A stretch of 64,000 bases of DNA from Mucidula mucida (Eukaryota > Basidiomycota > Agaricomycetes > Agaricales > Physalacriaceae), in contig JADNYV010000063.1 of the NCBI GenBank assembly GCA_015501055.1, forward strand, positions 1 through 64,000, read 5' to 3'. Positions 38,568 through 50,057 of this stretch are shown here, piece after piece. The notes below the pieces were generated by a model. The model worked only from the letters and a program-made list of their open reading frames with translations, was not told where the DNA came from and searched no databases. The position numbers and the translations under genes are program-made. Position 1 is the first letter of the stretch. Every line of letters begins with the position of its first letter.

Positions 38568-39664
38568 ATGTCGCGGGCGCCCAAATTCGCTGAGAACGAA
38601 GACTGTCACGACCAGAAGGTTCACATCTTCCCGGCCCATATTCCCATCGAGATAATGCGCTATATCCTCGAAATTGCCGCCACTCTGGATAGAAATATAA
38701 CAGCACGAGCTATTGTGCTGTCGTCCAAGCTCCTACGTAGTTGGTAAGTGTAGTTATCAAAGGTCGGCGATCTCTGAGACTGATTCGAAACCAGGATAGA
38801 TCCCATCCTGTATAGAGCGTTATCTTGCATTCGAGCAAGCACGGGGCTGCCTTCACCGCGTCAATAAAGGCACGACAAGAACGTGATCCAGCGTTCTTTG
38901 AACAAAGGGTCAAATTACTGGCCATGAGCTTGGATGTCCTTGCTGATGATATCGCCTCCATTGTGCGCGCGTGTACCGGTGTCTCGACTTTGCATATCTG
39001 GATCCTACGTGATGACGAGGCTGAGGTACAACCAAGCACCGCCTTTGATAGTTCTGCTCTTAAACACGTCCGCCGCTTCAGTTGCAACTTCTTGGACTCT
39101 ACTCATATTGCTTTCCTTCCGACTAAATCCCTTACACACCTTTTCATCTCCTTTACAGTACAGGAGGAAGCGCTTGAGATGGACTGGCGGATGCTCTTTC
39201 GGAATTGCAGTGGGCTTACCCACCTCTTGATCGTTTGTTCGGTCGAAACCAGCGACGAGATGAAGTCTTTCCTCGAGGACGGCGTCACCGTTGATATAGC
39301 CAGCACGGTCTTGCGCGCGCGTGCCCAGGCGGGACCGCTTACTTTGGTTCTTATCCCTAGAGCACTTCTCGTCGTCTCACTCGTGCATGTCCCCGTGGAT
39401 CGGGTGCACGAATGGAGAACAATAGAGGACTTGGGCCAGTTTCTCATTGTGTATCCACGTCGAGTTCTTGATGCAATCCCCGAGGAGGAGTTCGCTACCG
39501 CGTTCATCGTGACGGCGCAGCTAGATCGGGTGGATATGCGAGAGTTTGACGATGCAGATGCATCCTGCTACTTCATGAATCATTTTACGGGCATACAATG
39601 CGATTTGTGGGACTTTGTAGAATACGCCCAACGTGCGCCGCTTCCCAGTTCGTCAGATGCTTGA
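38568..39664 (+). CDS. F-box-style hypothetical protein of Agaricomycetes
   Basis: The first exon (MSRAPKFAENEDCHDQ ... IPIEIMRYILEIAATLDRN) has the F-box-like opening found in many mushroom-lineage proteins. A 51-bp intron leads to WIDPILYRAL. The body has alternating hydrophobic stretches (SALKHVRRFSCNFLDSTHIA, LTHLFISFTV, GLTHLLIVCSVETSDEMKSF) that suggest a leucine-rich-like solenoid, and ends EYAQRAPLPSSSDA at 39664. One missing T at 38825-38826 breaks the frame between RAL and LHSSKHGAAF. Role in ubiquitin ligation is inferred only from the N-terminal motif. Confidence 0.6.
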
Positions 39665-39991
39665 TGGCTCAAGAAATAGGCTCATTCTCGCTAGTGGTGT
39701 GCACTGTCTCCGTGATGCTTTGTTTCTACTGATCCTTCCTGTTATCATCTTGGTTTAGCTCAAATTCTTCTATGACATTTGGATTCCACCATAGTAACTG
39801 CAGGAGCCTAGCGTGGCTACGTATCGTCCTTACGAGTCGACTGTCTGTTATCTCAAGCTATCATCGAAATTCTATTATGCTTCGACGACCTTCAGCATCA
39901 GTCAGCTTACGTCTTACGAGACTAATAGTAAGTGGCGTTCGCTGGGCGTCCTGACTCTAAAGCTTCTCCTGATCACATCGTTGCTACGACG
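39665..39991. other. Short intergenic gap
   Basis: About 330 bp, nothing recognised. It may hold the 5' leader of the next gene; an upstream ATG frame at 39813 could be an alternative first exon. Confidence 0.35.
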
Positions 39992-41101
39992 ATGTCCCCA
40001 CCGCGCGCCGTGCTGTACATACCTAGCCTTCCACCACAGGTCGAGGAGTGCGACCTCAGGAAATGGTTCCACGCTCACACTACGATCAAGGTCTACGTTC
40101 AACCCAACAGACGCTATGCGCAGCTCATCTTGCCTACGCGTGCTCTCGGTGAGCGCGCATAATTCCTCTTTTTTTTCCGCAGGCTCATTGTCTATGAAGC
40201 GGAGAAACACCTGAGCCTGTCTCCTCTCTGTTTACGGATCCTCAACAGCCCCACGGAAGAGCAAATATTGCTGTACTTCTCCACAAACCCACTGTGCGTA
40301 GCGTCGTCACCGTCGGTAAGCGCTCGTCAGCCATGCCTGCTGTATGTATTAGCTCATACTCGGTAAAAGGAAATCAGCTACCTTTGTGATCCGCCACTTC
40401 GTATGGTCCCAGAACACCGAGAGTACCTCGAGGCCGAGAACGAACATCTTCGCTTCTTGCATGCATGCGCTCAAGAAGAGTACGCTGAGACGTCTGCCCG
40501 ATTAGAAAGCAGTCTAGCCGAAATCGAACGATTAAGCCATGATTTGGCTGAGTCGGAGGAGAAGCTGCGTGGTGTTGAAGGAGAAAGGGACGATGCAAAG
40601 ACGCGCCTCTCGTCGCAAAGCTCAGAGCTGGAGGATTTGCGCAATGACAAGTTATGGAGGGATGCTGCTCGTCGCCGAGAGACAGAGCTCCGGGAGCGTG
40701 ATGTTGAGAAGTGGGGTGCGAGGTTAAGTGCCTGGACGTCAGACATCGCGGTAGATCGCGCCCTTTTCATGCTGGAGGAGTTTTCCACAAGTACCTTTTC
40801 GTCAAGCAGCCCTCTGACGTTCTCCGCACTCCCGTGGCCGATTCTCGGGGACATTCAGAGGTCAGATCTCAGTGACATGACGTGGAGCGCGGTGGACGAT
40901 TTCTTTCGCCATGTGAAGGTGTTTAGGGCGGCGTCGGTGTATAAGCAGATGGGAGAGCAGATGCGGAAGAATTTTCATCCGGATAGGTGGCGCGCGAGGA
41001 ATATATTGAGGACAGTGCTTGATGAGGAGTTGAGGGAGCAGTTGGAGGAAGCGGGGAATAGAGTTGCTCAGGCAGTGAATAGGAGTATGGAGGAAAGTTG
41101 A
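39992..41101 (+). CDS. Hypothetical protein with RRM-like start, coiled coil and FHPDRW-type tail
   Basis: ATG 39992 gives MSPPRAVLYIPSLPPQVEEC then RKWFHAHTTIKVYVQPNRRY, which resembles an RNA-binding RRM strand pattern. After introns near 40150-40183 and 40316-40371 come LIVYEAEKHLSLSPLCLRIL and EISYLCDPPLRMVPEHREYL. A coiled coil of about 100 residues follows (ARLESSLAEIERLSHDLAES, ELDD-like heptads). The C-terminal block MRKNFHPDRWRARNILRTVL, then AGNRVAQAVNRSME, is a pattern I know from lineage-specific mushroom proteins of unknown role. One base appears to be missing at the first splice donor (40148-40149) to keep phase. Confidence 0.55.
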
Positions 41102-41339
41102 TGCTATGGATTTTGGATATGTGGTCGTTTCATTAACGTTCAATCCATGCCATTTAAAGAAACTATTTTATGTAGCAGATGCGAGGTTACGTTACGAGTA
41201 CAGTAGTACTTGGCTCTCAAATAATTCTTGAAGTCGGTGTCAAGCGCCTGATCAATTTGATTGATGCGGGGTTTGAGCGACGTCGCCTAGGCGGGGAACG
41301 CCCCACACACGGGATTCAATGTAGACACTCTACCAAGAT

Positions 41340-42240
41340 CGTGGTGCGTCTACGGCTTCAAACCAGTTCCATGAAGTCGCAGGGCAGATATGACATGTAA
41401 TTCCCACGAATGCCGAACTGCCGATTATCGGAAGACGACTTTGCCTTCTGCTTCAAAGTTCCATCTCATAGCGGCCGGGTACACGATACGACGACCTTAT
41501 GCATCCAGGCGCCAATACTGGGACACGCATCTGAGTCGTCTCCAATCCTCGCTACCTGCGGGACAGTGAAAATGGAACACCTTGCCACGCGCTCCATTGC
41601 GCCTAGAAAGTTGAAGACCAGCGCAGGTCGCGCCCGAAAGGCTCGGTGCGGAAATCTGTTCAGTGAAAAAACCGTACGTGTTTTTATATCTGAAATCGCA
41701 TATCCATATACTGTATCTCTTACAGGTTTACGTGCTTCGTCAAGTGATGCTCTGCTGCATGATCTTCGAAAAGCGAGGGAATGACCGTTCCTGCTGCCTT
41801 ATGGCTGCACTCTACGCGGAAAATGACTTGTAGGCATCCTACATCGCGAACAGCTTTATGGAGATGCTAAACTGCCCATGGAGCCAGTCCGTGACCATAA
41901 AGCACAGCATACGGAGTATCTTTCGTGCCTTTCTGCCGCACCTCAGGAATAACAATGACTGGATCTCGACTGTTCCTGGCGAGACTGCTCTTTTTTCTCG
42001 ACCCCAGCGATCATTCGATTTCGGAATTTGCGCCACACTCAAAATTTTATTACTCCCACTTGCGGGCGATCGGCGGAACGCTCGATTTTATAGATCCAGT
42101 CGGCGCAGACAACAAATATCCACTGTGTCGTAAGATACTGCTTCTTGAGCAATTTTCCAGTAGCAGAATCGCACAAAGGTATGTCGGAATGACGCCGCCC
42201 TTCCTGGATTCTTATTCAGTCTTGACTTCTCTTAGGTAAC
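41340..42240 (+). pseudogene. Upstream partner of duplicated unit, copy 1
   Basis: Homologous to minus-strand segments at about 52017-52842 and 55248-56201. Recognisable pieces are LCIQAPILG near 41510, an intron-like stretch before GGTTTACGTGCTT at 41726, and SQSVTIKHSIRSIFRAFLPH near 41880. They lie in different frames here, whereas copy 3 keeps a longer continuous frame. No family known. Confidence 0.45.
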
Positions 42241-42605
42241 CCTTAAGCCTCCAGCGACGTGGCCAGGAGAATCTCTTGTGAACGGCTGTAGATATTTTTC
42301 TCCGACTCCCCTCATCTCTGACTAGCGATTTGAAAACCTCAGATGCTCCTCTAGAGTCTCTAGATGCCATACCGTAACTTGTGGACCGTCCACATCCGAC
42401 AAATTGGGTTGGACAAATCGTTCGAACAATGCCATCGTCCCTTCGTGCTCTTTGCCTATTTTGGACGACTGGCCACCAGTCCACCATTGTTCGTTATGAA
42501 AGTCACGTTATGTCGAGGCGGATATTATATTGGCCGCATTGTCCAGCGCCGTTTCTCATTCCACCACTATCATTTGCCACTTGTCCGACTTCCTCATTCT
42601 CAATA

Positions 42606-43974
42606 ATGTCCATCACGTTCCAGGTATGTATACGTCTGGGATTTGGTCGTTGAGTCGTGCTAACCCTTTATAACCCAGCTTGCGCCGTCGATTCCAGTAG
42701 AGTTGCATGACCCCAGCTATTTGGCACGCTGTCTGGTTACAGCGCTGGAAAGCCCAAATCACTCACTTGACGACTTGATGTCAACCTTCTTCTGCTTCTC
42801 CCCTGAGCTTGTATGCTCGTTGCAGGAGACCGATGGCTCAGACCCACGTGTAGTCTTTCTAGCAACTGCAGTCCTCCGCCAATTCTATAACCCCGCGTTG
42901 GATCGCCCAACTCTCGATCCCATCCTCGTCGAGTATTTGCATCTAGTCATACCCGTCGTTGTCCCCGTAATGCTGCACGCGCTTGATTTTTCCACCGAAC
43001 CAGAAATGGAGAGCTACCGTCCGGAAGATGCTGTCGTACTCTCCACTTTGGCGGTTCTGCTTGAACACGAGCAAGGGATTGCCCAGTTTGCGCAGAGCGA
43101 GTCTTCCCGACTCGCGGTGGAGATTAGGAGCATTATTAACATGTGGATTCACGTCTCCGGGACTACGTCCATTACCACCATCGATGTCAACATATTGAAA
43201 ATCATCCGCGCTCTAAGCGCACACAGGCTCACCCGTGGCCCGTTGACGGAGGTTCTTGAAAGCGTACCGCGTTCCCTCTTCCGCAGAGGTTTGACCCGCC
43301 TGAATTCCGTTGTCGGCGAGTTGGACAACCCAAGCTTCTCCTCCCTTCCCAAGAGCTTGCTCACGAACATGCGCGGGCTCTCGTTGATGACCACGATCCG
43401 CCCTAAGCTGCGCGCCTATCTTCTCGGGCATGGGCTCATCCACGCCCTCTGTTCTCTCCTCGCCTATGCGGTCATCGACCGGCCGCGAAGGGTATCCCCA
43501 GAGGAATGGGCAACCGAGAAATTCAGCGCGTATTCGTTCCTCATCGCCATCTGCGGAGAGCTCCGTGTCTTTTTCAAAGACACGACTACAAGCGGCGGTC
43601 CAATTATGGCGGCGCTTAATGCGCGTCTACTCGAGAGCATTTACGCTGCTCTACAGCATTTCGGTCGCGCGCGCACCATGCCGTGCACCCCGATGTCGCT
43701 GTTGCTTAAGTATATTGGGGAATGGACGATGAAGAGTCAGCGTGTCGCACACAAAGTGCTTGTGCAATTGAATGGCTTTAGGAGCTCCACGGAGAGCTGG
43801 GATGCGTTGTCTCGGCTGCCTTCTAACAATGCTCTAGTCAAGGGGTGGTGTAAGTTTGTTGAGAACTTTGAGCTTAATGTCCAGACTTCGGCTGAGACGG
43901 GGAGGTTGAACACTGTCTGTATGAAGTCTTCGGTGAGTTCTTTTTCCTACACAAGCAGTTTTGGGCTTTGTTGA
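42606..43974 (+). CDS. Paralogue family A, copy 1 (truncated C-terminus)
   Basis: Unknown function. An 18-bp first exon (MSITFQ, 42606-42623) is spliced by a 55-bp intron to the main exon from 42679. The product, about 437 residues, is mostly helical and nearly identical to copies 2 and 3 (LHDPSYLARCLVTALESPNH, PALDRPTLDPILVEYLHLVI, RGLSLMTTIRPKLRAYLLGH, FFKDTTTSGGPIMAALNARL). A two-base insertion in the run after MKSSVSS, near 43940, shifts frame, so the last ~50 residues shared by the other copies are replaced by SFSYTSSFGLC. The alternation of hydrophobic helices resembles an ARM/HEAT-type solenoid, which is inference. Confidence 0.65.
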
Positions 43975-44270
43975 CGAAGATCTTTAGTGCAACGCAAGAG
44001 GAAGAAAACGATGCCAGACGTGCTTGGTCCTCATTGTTTGCTCGGAGGCGTGCTTCAGGGAGATGCATGCTTCTGGGGAGCATACTTGCCGTCGTGTTTA
44101 AATTTCATTCACTTTTTATATCATAGTATTTATATATGTATGCACCTTGTCACCTATGTTTCCTTTTTTGACTATTTACCGAAATGTATGCTCCTTTCTA
44201 TGCCACCGTACCACTCCGTTCTCTGTTCTTTGCTTGTACTGCTTTGTAGTTCGATGCTCATTGCTCAAAG

Positions 44271-46085
44271 GAGCGCAGGTTGGGGGTCGTCACTTTTTGT
44301 TTTCCGACGTGAACTTGAAGTCCTTCAACTGCCACCCCAAATCGATTTGTGACATCCGAGACGACTGGAAACCCCAGCTTGCACTGCTACACTGTCAGTC
44401 TCAAGGCAAACGGACATGCGGAGAAATCTTGCAAGGCTTCCATGTGGGACTGCTCCTACGCCTTGGTCATCCGCTGATGTTTGGTGTATAGGGTGGTGAA
44501 ATGGATACGAATATTCTATCCGGTTGTACGGTGCTCGGCCAAGGATGATACATTGCCTTCTAAGGTTAGTCGCGCCACCGGCTCCCAGTACATCTATCGT
44601 AGTACTCACAGGATAATGAGAAAGTTAGTAAGTAACTACTACGAGAAGCGACAATGAGCAGATGGGAATGTGCAGGGAGGTACTACCTGAATGTCTTCAG
44701 TAACTGAACCTGGAGGCCAGCACTCTCGATCACGTTAGATTCAAGTGGTCGACGTTACGATCCAGGCTCCCCGAAGTCATTCGTCCATCCAACCTGGAAT
44801 TATTATCTTTCTTCATCTCAGAGTCGAGTCTGAGTAACGAGACTAGCAGTAGAGAGACAATTAGTGCGCTCATAGCAGGCGCGGCCAGGCCAAACTCGTA
44901 AAGGCGAAGTGGGCAGTTAAAATCACCCCTGGGGCTGGAACAGTTCAGAATTGAACACTCGCACTGATCTAAAGGTACCCGAGGCGGTTGAGTACGCTCA
45001 AAGAATGGCGTACCGGAGGACCTCAGCAGGGTGTGCTGTGACATGATGGTTATTGTAGATCTAGTTTTTATAAGAAAGACAAGCCTACAATCACATAGCT
45101 CGAGAGCACGAGAAACCAGTGGTATTTGTCTGCTACCTCCTCCAAGGTAGAGAAAGGAAGCTGGGCCAGATTCTATCGTCGTAGTTGTAGGTGAAGCGTG
45201 ACCAGTATCGAACTTGAGAAACGGGCGAGGATACCATGGTAAGGACTTGTTCTCCTTGAATATTCAGCTGTAGAGTTCTCGTGTCTCCTGTGTTAGAGGG
45301 CCTAATCTTATCTCTGGCGAACTGGGAAATGCTTAAGTGGGGCGCAGTACTACTGGAAACCCAGTCGCTGAGAGCTTGATCGCGATGATATGGGTTGATC
45401 TACACTTCGAACGGCGAAGCCACACGCGCAGAATCCAAGAGTTTTCAGGTAGTGCATCTTGGTCTGTCATTAGTATCCAGTGTCCACTGTCCGATACTAA
45501 TAGAAATGCAATAGACGCCATAGTGAAGTAAGGTTGCAGTGGACGCGATGTCGTGCTTAAGTAAATAGATTTGAACGTTCATGCTCAGGCTAAAATAAGG
45601 CTTTGCCTCCCCCTAACACCTTCCTGCTCGAGTTCGATAAACGGTCTTGAATTGGAGATGATCGATAACCCACCGAGGTTTAGTTTCCTTCTGAGCGCCA
45701 CATGAAACTCGGAAACACGTCGAGCCGAGAGTGTACCGACTGCCTGGGGGATGTAGGATGCGTCTGTCCAGAATTTCCCGGTTGTTCCGTGAAGACCTTT
45801 GGTTGTTAGCGTCTGACAGCGTTAGGGATAGATGGTCATGGGAAACTTTGAATGATTTGTTAGTGGTTCCGACACAGGCGAGTACGGGTGTCTAGTTTTC
45901 GACTGTTATCAAACACACATCAAGGGAGTCATTGCCCCGGGGTGTGTAGTATTTTCAACCAAAGTACTTGTCGAAGTTGAACGTTGAACCCGGGAGGTGA
46001 GTCAAACCACGTGCTCGATACGCGTACCTGATCCTTCTTCACGACCACGAGCACCCCGCCGCCGTCGTCCCTGCCGCCGCCCACG
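44271..46085. other. Intergenic between duplicated unit copy 1 and MAPKK
   Basis: 1.8 kb without a supported gene. A minus-strand open frame at 44730-45044 contains a hydrophobic segment (MSALIVSLLLVSLL) but nothing else in its favour. The 3' end should be the MAPKK promoter. Confidence 0.4.
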
Positions 46086-47686
46086 ATGGCTACTCCGATT
46101 CGCAAGAAACGCAACTTCAAGGCGCTGCAGCTGTCGTCGCCGAGATCGCCAGTGTCGCCGGTCGTACCAGAGCCGGCACCAGTTCCGGCACCAGCAGCGC
46201 CGACGCTTGCGCCTACAGTAGCGCCATTAATGCCGACAAGACAGGCCCCGGCGCCGGGCGGGAAACGGCGACCTCCTCCAATGACGCTCAAAGCGCCCAA
46301 GATACCCACAAATCCGACGCCTATCGAGACCGGCGAACAGCTGTTGACCGTGGTCAGCGGGTCAAGCTCGGCACCGAATACAGCGTCGCCGATGGGCTCG
46401 ACACGGCGGTCGACGTATGCGACGCTTTCAAACACACTGGCCAACCTGGATATCAATGCGGAGACCAAGTACGATCTGCGCAATGAGGACCTCAAGGAAA
46501 TGCAGGAACTCGGTCAGGGCAACGGCGGCAGCGTCAAAAAGATCGAACACACCCCCACGGGCACCATAATGGCGAAAAAGGTGTGTTGTGCTTTGGCCCA
46601 CAGCGTCCGACGATGCTGATCGCGGCCAGATTGTGCTCATCGACGCCAAACCGGCAGTGCGCAAGCAGATACTGCGGGAGCTGCAGATAATGCACAACTG
46701 CCATTCGAAATACATTATATCGTTCTATGGGGCTTTCCTGGCAGACCCGAATATCTGTATATGCATGGAGTTTATGGACAAGGGCTCATTGGACGGCATA
46801 TACAAGAAGATTGGCCCCATCGACATTGACATTGTCGGCAAGGTCGCCCTCGCCGTCCTCGAGGGCCTCACCTACCTCTACGACGTACACCGTATCATCC
46901 ATCGGGGTAAGCACTCTTTTGTGTCTAATTCCTCACAATAATAATATTCTTTAGACATCAAACCCTCCAACATTCTCTGCAACTCCCGGGGCGATATCAA
47001 AATATGCGATTTTGGTGTCTCTGGCGAGCTCATCAACTCCATCGCGGACACGTTTGTCGGCACTTCCACCTATATGAGTGTACGTTATATCTCTCCCTTT
47101 TTTTTCCCAGGCTCAGGCCTATCCAGCCCGAACGCATACAAGGAGCACAGTACACCGTGAAATCCGACGTCTGGTCACTCGGCATCTCACTCATCGAGCT
47201 GGCGCTCGGTCGCTTCCCCTTCTCGGAATCTGACGATGACTCGGACTCGGACCTGTCCGACTTTGAGAACACACTCTCGCCTGCGCGCCCCGGTTCCATG
47301 GGCTCTATCGCCGCCTTGTCCTTACCGCAGTCGCGGAAGGACCGCAAGAGTGCTGCGGCGAAGAAGGACAGGAGGAAGAGCAAAGGTGTCAGTCTACAAG
47401 GCGGGGGTATGACCATGAGTATCCTCGAGCTTTTACAACACATCGTGAATGAGCCCGCGCCGCGGTTGACACCAGAGGGCAGGTACCCTCCAGAGGCCGA
47501 CTCTTTTATCGACAGTTGTCTGTTGAAGGATCCGGATATGCGCAAGACGCCCAAGGATTTATTGGTTCGTTTTTGTCGAATTTTCTTGCGTTGGGGCGGT
47601 GCTGATGCTTTTCGTAGAACCACGAGTGGATAAAACATGCAAAGAGATCTAATATTGACGTGGAGGCGTGGGCTAATACGTTTTGA
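46086..47686 (+). CDS. MAP kinase kinase, STE7/Fuz7 type
   Basis: Dual-specificity kinase, probably of the pheromone/filamentation MAPK cascade. Exons: 46086-46580, 46630-46916, 46955-47079, 47127-47564 and 47618-47686. The N-terminus carries a docking-type sequence ([11 protein letters not shown]), then a Pro/Ala-rich linker. Kinase motifs: [10 protein letters not shown] (Gly loop), MAKKIVLI (catalytic Lys), [29 protein letters not shown] with the MAPKK activation site S-x-x-x-T (SIADT), and TYMSPERIQG. An acidic and basic insertion of about 90 residues ([14 protein letters not shown] ... DRRKSKG) lies between the subdomain IX and XI regions. The protein ends [20 protein letters not shown]. 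Frame intact. STE7 assignment rests on the docking N-terminus and overall look; a PBS2/MKK relative is less likely. Confidence 0.85.
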
Positions 47687-48199
47687 TGATTTATGTATCC
47701 TTTTTCTCGAGTATCTCTGCGCTGCGTGTATTATTTTTATTTGGGCAGGGATATATGAATTGTTTTTGTAGGTGTAACGGAATTTCGGGCTCTTAGGATC
47801 TCACGTACGATTTGCAGAGACCAACAAGAGATGAAGCGTGCTCCTATGGGTTCTAACGATATCGCGCTGGCATGAAACGCTGGGCGACCAGCCTCATGCC
47901 TAAAAGAACATTTTCCAACGGTGCAGCGTCGTCGGCCGCGGTGGTGCTTTGGTCTATGATGGACGAATGACTTGGGGGAGCCTAGATGGTAACGTCAACT
48001 TTGACTTACTTATATCCATCTCTACAGGTGAGCAAATTTGATTTCCGTCTACAGGATCAATTTGCGAAGATATGCAAGTAGTAAATACTTACCTCATGTC
48101 GCAATCAAGCGCCGACTCCTAAAAAGGCGCACCATGAATTTTCAGGTTCACAGGCCCTTCAACGCTGAAGAAGCTTGTTTTTCTTCTTCTTATCAACCA
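47687..48199. other. Intergenic downstream of MAPKK
   Basis: No gene recognised in about 500 bp. Confidence 0.4.
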
Positions 48200-49110
48200 A
48201 GTGGATGATGAAATGTGGAGCCGGACAGGAAGTTCAAGTTTCTCTTCATACAGGTCTTCTGTAATACCAGGGATATGATGATGATATTAAGCCGTGAGGC
48301 CTGTACCCCAGGACTCGTTTTTGGATGGGAGACGCACGGACTTTGACCCCGGCGGGACACGTTAGGATATAGGAGAACACCAAAGACATAGGTACGCACC
48401 GAGGGGAAATTCCACTTTCCATAATCTGGCAATTAGGGATACATAGTCACCTAGCTGTCGGTCCCGAAACCTCTAGATTTCTTCCTGCGTCGAATTGAAG
48501 TACTGGGCGTTGGAGGGCGTGCCGTACTAACTTCAGGCTTAGGTAACCTCTCTGTCTGCGGTCCGACGACCATTCTCATCGTCGGCTTCGCCAAGGGTGC
48601 GCTTCTCGCTTGGAGTTGTGGCGACGCGCCTCGAAGCCATGGCGTCAGATCTTCGCAGGGATGTCAGTCTCTCTGGCCGTCTTGAGCAAGGTGCTTAAAA
48701 CAGGTGTCATTGGGCTATCTCTTGCTCCTGTAGATCCAGCTGCTGTGTATCGTCAGCTCCTGGATGCGACCTTGGAGATTTTCCATTTAGATCAATCGAG
48801 CAGAATCATACTGGGGAATATACATACCATTGTCAATTGCCGGCTTTCATTTTGAATTTCATTGGCCACGATTCAAGGGCGTAGATGTCACGCTTCAGTT
48901 TGCGCGTTTCCTGGAGATCTAATAAAAAAAAACAAGTCGAACAAACAGCAGGCTGAGATGAGCGCACCAGCGACGAGCAAGTTCGAGTCAAGAGTCTATG
49001 TCCAAGCGTCTTGTGTGTCACAAATCGATTCGGGGTCGTCGTATTGCAGTGTGGACTGAGCGTCTCAGTTCAAGGACAAGTCACGGGCCCCGGCCCGCAC
49101 TGAGGTCAAG
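48200..49110 (-). pseudogene. Degenerate copy of family B (intact gene at 62.2-63.2 kb)
   Basis: Matches the intact minus-strand gene piece by piece. The start region near 48995 reads like its MDSDS start with an extra base. ETRKLKRDIYAL is kept near 48880-48915. The end region near 48410 resembles the GDYPDDYVMESGTVGA stretch, and the 3' tail at 48328-48400 shares GAGACGCACGGACTTTG with 62180. Frames are broken several times and most of the middle differs, so this is a pseudogene. Confidence 0.55.
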
Positions 49111-49444
49111 CCCCCAAGATCATTCGTTAGTACAGCCTTCAAAAAGCGCAAGTCATAGATCTCTGCAAATAGCAAACGCTGTCAGACCAAGGACATCACG
49201 GAACAACCGGAAAATTCTGAATAGACCAACATCCTACATCCTCGGTAAACCTCTCGGGTGGACGTGCTTCATGTGGCGCTCGAGAAGGAAACATAAAACC
49301 TCGGTGGGTTATCGACACTTTGAGGCCGAGCAGGAAGAAGTACAAGGCAAAGTCTTATTTTAGCCTGAGCTCAAACACGACACCACATTCTTGCGTCCTG
49401 TGGATAGTGAATACTAGTGAAGACAGACCAATGCGTACTATAAT

Positions 49445-49860
49445 GCTTACTTATGCCATAATCTTCGCAGAGCGATGTGAGTCTCGCTGGCAGCCTGAGC
49501 AAACGGCTTGCTGAGCCCGATAGGCGGTTGGGCTATCTCTCGCTGGGTGCTCCTGGGGATCCAGCTGCTGTATTGCCAGCTCCTGGAGTCGACCTAGTGT
49601 AAGCTCAAATATGTGCTTGGTCAGAATACTATGAAGCGAGACCCTACCATTGAAATCCACAGCGAGCTGTCGGATGACATTTTGGTGCACGATTCAGTGC
49701 GCCGTAGCTGTCACGCTGCAGCTTTCGCGTTTCCTGAGGCTGTTACAAGTCAAGCAAGCAGCAGAACAAGACTCGGGAGGAGTAAGCGCACCAACGACAG
49801 GCAAGTTCGAGTCAGAGTCCATAGCCAAGCGTCTCGTATTTGACAAATCGATTCGAGGGC
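49445..49860 (-). pseudogene. Second degenerate fragment of family B
   Basis: It has the same start-region sequence (near 49820) as the intact gene at 63178, then a stretch around 49700 matching the KLKRDI-coding segment, and further on QLAVDF-N and EIxxH-like remnants. The C-terminal half is absent. Confidence 0.45.
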
Positions 49861-50057
49861 GTCTGGGCTAAAGAATCCTTGAACGTTGGAGTCGGAAACC
49901 GAAAGTGACGGCCTTGAGAATTGATGTAAGATCATTCTTTACATCGGCGAATTTGCCTTCAAAGAGCGCTTTGGGACGGTAGCATGGGAAGGAGCATAGA
50001 TTTCGGTAAATAAAGAAAGGGAAACATAGACGAGTTCCATACATATTAGTATAAATA

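Larger units (their letters stand above)
41240..44270 (+). repeat. Duplicated 3-kb unit, copy 1 (plus orientation)
   Basis: This unit recurs on the minus strand at about 49900-52860 and 53240-56200. It holds a decayed upstream partner and a conserved downstream gene. Similarity begins around 41240-41340, is moderate in the upstream half, becomes very high across the downstream gene, and continues through the 3' flank to about 44270. No terminal inverted repeats or target-site duplications could be defined by eye. Confidence 0.75.

Noticed and set aside
45929..46495. 188-codon minus-strand open frame rich in Gly/Val/Ala
   Set aside because: It is the reverse complement of the Pro/Ala-rich N-terminal part of the MAP kinase kinase.
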